From positions 1 to 41,045 of the forward strand of contig JAHEBM010000028.1 in NCBI GenBank assembly GCA_024642245.1: a stretch of 41,045 bases of DNA, written 5' to 3'. Position 1 is the first letter of the stretch; each line of letters begins with the position of its first letter. The notes beneath the pieces are model-generated. The model saw only the letters and a program-made list of their open reading frames with translations, was not told the DNA's origin and made no database searches. The translations under genes were made by a program, and so were the position numbers. Positions 39,995-41,045 of the stretch are shown here, piece after piece. The stretch is from Haliea sp. GTDB lineage: Bacteria; Pseudomonadota; Gammaproteobacteria; Pseudomonadales; Halieaceae.

Positions 39995-41045
39995 ATGAGC
40001 CAGACAGTCACCCTCGACGAGACGATCGAAGTCGCAAGACCCCTGCACGAGGTGTTCGCCTACGTCTCGGACTTCTCGCGTATCCAGGAGTGGGACCCGG
40101 GAGTTGCCCGCGGTAGCCGGCTGACCCCGGGAAGCCCCACGGTGGGCAGCGAGTTTCGCATCGACATGAAGGCCGGCTTTTCCCTGCACTACACCATCGT
40201 CGAATTCGAACCGGAAAAAAGAATGCTGATGAGCGTCGACTCGCGCCTGTTCACGGCCCGCGAGGAAATTCACTTCAGTGCCAGCGGTGAGCGAACCCGG
40301 GTGCGCTATATCGCCAATTTCGACTTTCCCCTGCCGTTGGCTGCAGCTCATCGCCTCTACCCCGCGGCCATGGACAGGGTGGGTAAAAGCACCATGTCCG
40401 GCTTGCAGGCCGCGCTGGAGGATCACTTTGACGCGCCCGCGCCGTCGCGCGCGCTGGCGTTGGCAGACAAGTGTGTGCTGCCCGGGCTCTGGCGGTTCAC
40501 GCGGCTGGGGTTTAACCGCGCGCGCAGGCACTGGAACCCGGTCTCGGGCTACCTGGGAGACAAGCACGCTGTGGTAAGCGGTGCGACTTCGGGCATTGGC
40601 GAGGCAGCCGCGATGGCCCTGGCAGGTCTGGGCGCGCGGGTCACCCTGGTGGCCCGGGACGAGCGCAAGGCCGAGGCCACGGCGAGTGCCATTCGCAGGC
40701 AGACGGGCAACGCGCGGGTCGATATCGAGATCGCCGACCTTAGCCTGCAGGCTGAGGTACACCGCCTGGCCGACCGCCTGCTGGCCGCCGATGAGCCCAT
40801 CGACATCCTGGTCAATAATGCCGGCGCCCTGTTCAATCCGCGACAGCAGACCGCGGAGGGGTTTGAGAAAAGCTTTGCGCTGCTGCTGTTGTCGCCTTAC
40901 ATACTGACCGAGCGCCTGCAGCCGCTGCTTGCGCGATCCGGTTCCGCCCGGGTCGTCAATGTGTCCTCGGGGGGCATGTATACCCAGAAGATCCAGGCAG
41001 ACGACCTGCAGAGCCAGCGCGGCAGCTATTCCGGCTCGGTCGCCT
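39995..41045 (+). CDS. SRPBCC-SDR fusion protein, 3' end outside window
   Basis: At least 350 residues, open to the window edge. Residues 1-145 form a polyketide-cyclase/SRPBCC helix-grip domain (VTLDETIEVARPLHEVFAYVSDFSRIQEWDPG, then VGSEFRIDMKAGFSLHYTIVEFE). A helical connector (145-190) leads to an SDR: HAVVSGATSGIGEAAAMALAGLGARVTLVARDERK near 191-225, DILVNNAGALFN near 270-281 and VVNVSSGGMYTQK with the catalytic Ser; the Tyr-x3-Lys lies beyond the edge. The SDR part resembles the DHRS12/retinol-dehydrogenase branch. GGGAG stands six nt before ATG 39995. The ligand-binding domain may present the hydrophobic substrate to the reductase (inference). Confidence 0.92.
   Translation, partial: MSQTVTLDETIEVARPLHEVFAYVSDFSRIQEWDPGVARGSRLTPGSPTVGSEFRIDMKAGFSLHYTIVEFEPEKRMLMSVDSRLFTAREEIHFSASGERTRVRYIANFDFPLPLAAAHRLYPAAMDRVGKSTMSGLQAALEDHFDAPAPSRALALADKCVLPGLWRFTRLGFNRARRHWNPVSGYLGDKHAVVSGATSGIGEAAAMALAGLGARVTLVARDERKAEATASAIRRQTGNARVDIEIADLSLQAEVHRLADRLLAADEPIDILVNNAGALFNPRQQTAEGFEKSFALLLLSPYILTERLQPLLARSGSARVVNVSSGGMYTQKIQADDLQSQRGSYSGSVA

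Noticed and set aside
39581..40762. 393-codon minus-strand open frame across the CoA-transferase start and the SRPBCC-SDR gene
   Set aside because: It is antisense to two well-supported genes, has no family motif and is a normal by-product of high GC content.
1..41045. CRISPR array, tRNA/rRNA genes, insertion sequences or prophage
   Set aside because: No regularly spaced repeats, cloverleaf-type sequences, transposase or phage protein motifs were seen.

Overview
The window (41 kb, GC-rich) carries about 42 protein-coding genes, no RNA genes, no insertion sequences and no CRISPR array that I could see. The gene set points to an aerobic, probably marine gammaproteobacterium of the Halieaceae/Spongiibacteraceae kind: a DUF1329 outer-membrane-associated protein, a FATP-like acyl-CoA ligase, a WS/DGAT acyltransferase, soluble P450, Rieske oxygenase, many SDRs, NTF2-like proteins and TetR regulators. 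This taxonomic guess is an inference from family composition, not from a marker gene.

Layout. (1) 1-4817: end of a DUF1329 gene overlapping an acyl-CoA ligase, a convergent WS/DGAT acyltransferase, and a TetR regulator. (2) 4847-6418 (minus): a cytochrome P450 with an extra C-terminal beta-rich domain. (3) 6614-13689 (plus): a tight eight-gene run: DapB-like dehydrogenase, NTF2-like protein, luciferase-like (F420 type) oxidoreductase, sulfotransferase, TIM-barrel isomerase, DUF1214 protein, HIT protein, TetR regulator. (4) A perfect 20-bp palindrome at 13702-13721, then a Rieske oxygenase, its small partner, a DUF2505 protein and an SDR (13774-16791). (5) 16788-18799: a ferredoxin/fatty-acid-hydroxylase pair diverging from a TetR gene, with matching inverted repeats at both promoters. 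(6) 18841-23606: an amidohydrolase diverging from a hydrolase/DUF3237/CocE run. (7) 23666-26807 (minus): two SDRs, an NTF2-like protein and a 3-hydroxyisobutyrate-dehydrogenase-like protein, diverging from an alpha/beta hydrolase (26951-27661); the divergent gap holds two long palindromes. (8) 27742-32553: a quinone-oxidoreductase-like MDR, a membrane-anchored alpha/beta hydrolase, then a 2-oxoacid dehydrogenase E1 alpha/E1 beta/free lipoyl-domain operon. (9) 32649-36043 (minus): SDR, NTF2-like, Zn-type alcohol dehydrogenase, SDR. (10) 36196-41045: an enoyl-CoA hydratase-like protein with an N-terminal extension, an amidohydrolase overlapping a family III CoA-transferase with unusual domain order, and an SRPBCC-SDR fusion cut by the window end.

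Taken together this looks like a catabolic island for hydrophobic, possibly cyclic or terpenoid/steroid-like, substrates: oxygenases (P450, Rieske, di-iron hydroxylase) introduce oxygen; SDR/MDR/LLM/DapB-like enzymes move redox state; hydrolases open esters or rings; a CoA ligase, CoA-transferase and crotonase handle acyl-CoA stages; the E1/lipoyl operon may process a 2-oxoacid product. The substrate cannot be read from the sequence. The clearest new material is the uncharacterised eight-gene operon at 6614-13689, the P450 with a fused C-terminal domain, and a series of operator-like palindromes sitting on predicted promoters.
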